Origin: Calothrix sp. PCC 7103
GTDB taxonomy: Bacteria; Cyanobacteriota; Cyanobacteriia; Cyanobacteriales; Nostocaceae
DNA: 64,000 bases
Reading direction: 5' to 3'
Assembly (NCBI RefSeq): GCF_000331305.1
Contig: NZ_KB217478.1
Location: 8,525,481-8,589,480, forward strand
This document shows positions 61,825 to 64,000 of this stretch, piece after piece (position 1 is the stretch's first letter; each line of letters starts with the position of its first letter). Both the position numbers and the translations under genes were made by a program. The notes under the pieces were generated by a model, which was given only the letters and a program-made list of their open reading frames with translations, was not told the origin of the DNA and ran no database searches.

Positions 61825-63701
61825 ATGAAAAAACTAGTTGTGCTTAAATTTGACGGCGCCTTAAAATCGGGTTATCGAGTAAATTTAACAATTAGTAACG
61901 CTGGTGAAACACCAAACTTAATTATCAGCGCAAAATTACCATCAGCACTCGCTGTTATCGAACATTCTCAATCTTGGTGTAATAATTATCGCAGCTTCTA
62001 TGGACAATCTCGTATTCGACCTCTAGGTACAAAAAATGTAAATATTGAAGCTCTTAATCAAGACTTTGCTCAAAAATCACAAGAGTTAATTACAAGTTTA
62101 AATAACTGGTTAGCATCAAATTGTTTTATTAAAGTTAAAGATTGTTTAGAAAAATTCAATATAGAAGATGAAATTCGTGTAATTATTGCTACTAGTTGTC
62201 AAAAATTGCGTAAATTGCCTTGGCATTTATGGGATGTCTTACAAAAATATCCTTATGTTGAAGTTGCTTTAAGCGCACCTGATGCTGAACGTGGAGAGCG
62301 TATTTATCGAGACAATGCTAGAATTTTAGTTGTTCTTGGTGATAGTACAGATATAAATGTTGAAGCTGATAGACAACTTCTTCAAGAATATTGTAAAAAC
62401 GGTGAGATAGTTTTACTTAAAGAACCATCGCGCGAAATCTTAATTAACCATCTACGTGATAATGCTGGATGGGACATGTTATTTTTTTCAGGACATTCTC
62501 AAACTGAAGGAACTCAGGGACGTATATTCCTGAACAAACATGATAGTTTGACTATGGTAGAATTAAGAGGCGCCATGCAAGTTGCCATCAACAAGCGATT
62601 GCAAATAGCATTTTTTAATTCCTGTGATGGTTTAGGCATTGCTTTAGAATTGGAACAACTAAATATACCCCAAGTTATTGTAATGCGGGAACCTGTGCCA
62701 GATAAAGTAGCACAGGAATTTTTAAAGTATTTTTTACATGAATTTACTGGTGGTCAGTCGTTATATATATCTATTAGAAAAGCGCGTGAATTTTTGCGTA
62801 ATAACTATGATGTAACATTCCCCTGTGTTAGTTGGCTACCTGTAATTATCCAAAATCAATTAGAAACACCACCTACTTGGCAAAGTTTAGGAATAATTTC
62901 TTTATGTCCTTACCGAGGTTTAGAAATATTTCGAGAACAAGACGCAGAATTTTTCTTTGGACGAGAAGCTTTTGTTCAGTATTTGCTGGCAGATGTTAAT
63001 CGTAAACCTTTTGTTGCTGTAGTCGGCGCCTCTGGTAGTGGAAAATCTTCTGTTGTGTTTGCTGGTCTAATTCCCAAACTACATCAAGATAACACACAAT
63101 GGCAAATAATTTCATTTCGTCCCGGAAATAAGCCATTGGAGTCATTAGCTGTGGCTTTAGAGCAGAGTCACAATAAGACTTTACTTATTATTGACCAATT
63201 TGAAGAAATATTCACGCTTTGCTCAAATGTCGAAGAACGTAAAATGTTTATCGATAAGTTGCTGCAAAAAGTAAATAATTCATCTACATTTACTTTATTA
63301 ATTACTTTAAGGGCAGATTTTTTAGGTAAAGCGATATCTTACGAACCTTTGGGTAAAGCTTTGCAAAAATATCCTCCTCGTTTACTGGTGAAGAACTTAA
63401 AACTTTTAAAGGACATACTGAGGCAGTTTTCGGCGCCAGTTTTAGTGCGGATGGCAAAATGCTTGCATCAGTATCTGAAGATAAAACTGTTAAACTCTGG
63501 GACATCAATACCGGTACTGAAATTAAAACTCTCAAAGGTCATAAAGGTGCAGTTATTGGCGCCCGCTTTAGTACAGATGGTCAAACTCTTTTTTCTGTGT
63601 CGAAAGATAATACCGTAATTTCGTGGGATCTCAATTTAGATTATTTATTAGAACGGGGATGTCGCTTAGTAAAGTGTAGCTTTGGTGAAACCCAACATTA
63701 A
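61825..63701 (+). pseudogene. CHAT-nSTAND-WD40 gene (copy C) with internal deletion and frameshift
   Basis: The N-terminal domain (LVVLKFDGALKSGYRVNLTI), CHAT domain (His224 in FFSGHSQTEG, Cys267 in FNSCDGLG) and nSTAND start (Walker A VGASGSGKSSVVF, Walker B LLIIDQFEEIF) are intact up to ~TLRADFLGKAISYEPLGKAL. Near 63375-63390 the sequence jumps to the last two WD40 repeats (EELKTFKGHTEAVFGASFSAD; DKTVKLWDINTG), in the -1 frame, and to a normal end (CRLVKCSFGETQH, 63699-63701 stop). So the helical ATPase part, the membrane helix and most WD40 repeats are deleted. The original frame runs out of phase to a stop at 63618. A truncated CHAT product of ~510 native residues may still be made. Confidence 0.85.
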
Positions 63702-63911
63702 AAAAGAATTTACTAGTTGCATAAAAACACTCAACTAACAGCGTATTTATAATTGAAGGTTGCAAATGACACCGTTACACATATCAGTGTCTTCCAACAG
63801 CCTAAATATTTCTCATGTTTATGTAACATAAATCTTCGCTTGCAAAGATGTAATTTCTTCATCTTTATAAGGTGTTTTGCATGTTTTTACAACCTTAAAT
63901 AATTTACCACT

Positions 63912-64000
63912 ATGAACCTGAAAGCGACATTACTCGGTGCCCTTCTTATTGGCACCACTATCTCTGCTGTCATTGTAGCGGTGCCTACATATGCAAACAT
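63912..64000 (+). CDS. Secreted protein, signal peptide only (cut by window end)
   Basis: ATG at 63912 opens MNLKATLLGALLIGTT, then ISAVIVAVPTYANI, a typical signal peptide with cleavage after TYA. The frame runs off the window. The identity of the mature protein cannot be told from this. Confidence 0.6.
   Translation, partial: MNLKATLLGALLIGTTISAVIVAVPTYAN

Noticed and set aside
1-64000. tRNA, rRNA and CRISPR arrays
   Set aside because: No T-loop/acceptor pattern or regularly spaced repeats were seen on either strand.

Overview
The window is a chromosomal piece of a filamentous, probably heterocyst-type (Nostocales-like) cyanobacterium. This rests on petN (cytochrome b6f), a CrtR-type beta-carotene hydroxylase, the DUF3086/DUF3119/PlsY/MlaE cluster, aroH-type chorismate mutase, multi-GAF histidine kinase, CHAT/DUF1822/DUF928 proteins, and many intergenic palindromic repeats. 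The genus cannot be read from the sequence. The usual cyanobacterial palindrome GCGATCGC was not seen, but the 6-mer GGCGCC occurs about 95 times, roughly one per 0.7 kb, in genes and between them. It looks like this strain's own highly iterated palindrome.

Layout. 0-2 kb: a cut-off S9 peptidase, a YvbH-like PH-domain protein and a stand-alone integrase SAM-like domain. 2-11.2 kb: housekeeping genes, namely plsY-DUF3086-DUF3119-mlaE-type permease (minus strand), a small membrane protein, sppA, aroH, crtR and pyruvate kinase. 11.5-14.9 kb: three glycosyltransferases. 15.7-21.1 kb: a secreted CAP-domain protein, a PsiE-like protein and a 1199-residue five-GAF histidine kinase whose second GAF carries a bilin-type Cys-His. 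21.4-34.6 kb: a block rich in caspase-like CHAT proteins (sigma-like factor, DUF1822, CHAT-CHASE2; DUF928 and CHAT-TPR; CHAT-nSTAND-WD40), with an Uma2 gene and a VOC pseudogene. 34.8-40 kb: a two-partner-secretion haemagglutinin with a rearranged 3' end, and a TolC protein.

40.6-52.3 kb is the most distinctive part: an apparently complete peptide natural-product locus. A short precursor with a double-glycine leader is followed on the minus strand by an APH-type kinase, a HopA1-family protein, a HlyD adaptor and a MacB-type permease. Divergently transcribed are an HTH regulator, a C39 peptidase-ABC exporter with a cyclic-nucleotide-type sensor domain, a HlyD protein and a parvulin-type isomerase. 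APH kinase plus HopA1 is the enzyme pair of class V lanthipeptides and thioviridamide-type peptides, here joined to a double-glycine export route.

52.4-64 kb: petN with a coupled 54-residue gene, clpB, then a decaying zone. A 1270-bp IS4-family element with 24-bp perfect ends and a 9-bp target duplication splits an unknown ~603-residue protein; next to it lie a ParE-like toxin remnant and a truncated SWIM-finger gene. The window ends with a second sigma-DUF1822-CHAT locus whose CHAT-nSTAND-WD40 gene has suffered an internal deletion, and with the signal peptide of a gene that runs off the edge. The three related CHAT proteins share the same N-terminal domain and His/Cys dyad but differ in output module (CHASE2 or nSTAND-WD40), suggesting a modular sensing or cell-death-type family under turnover.
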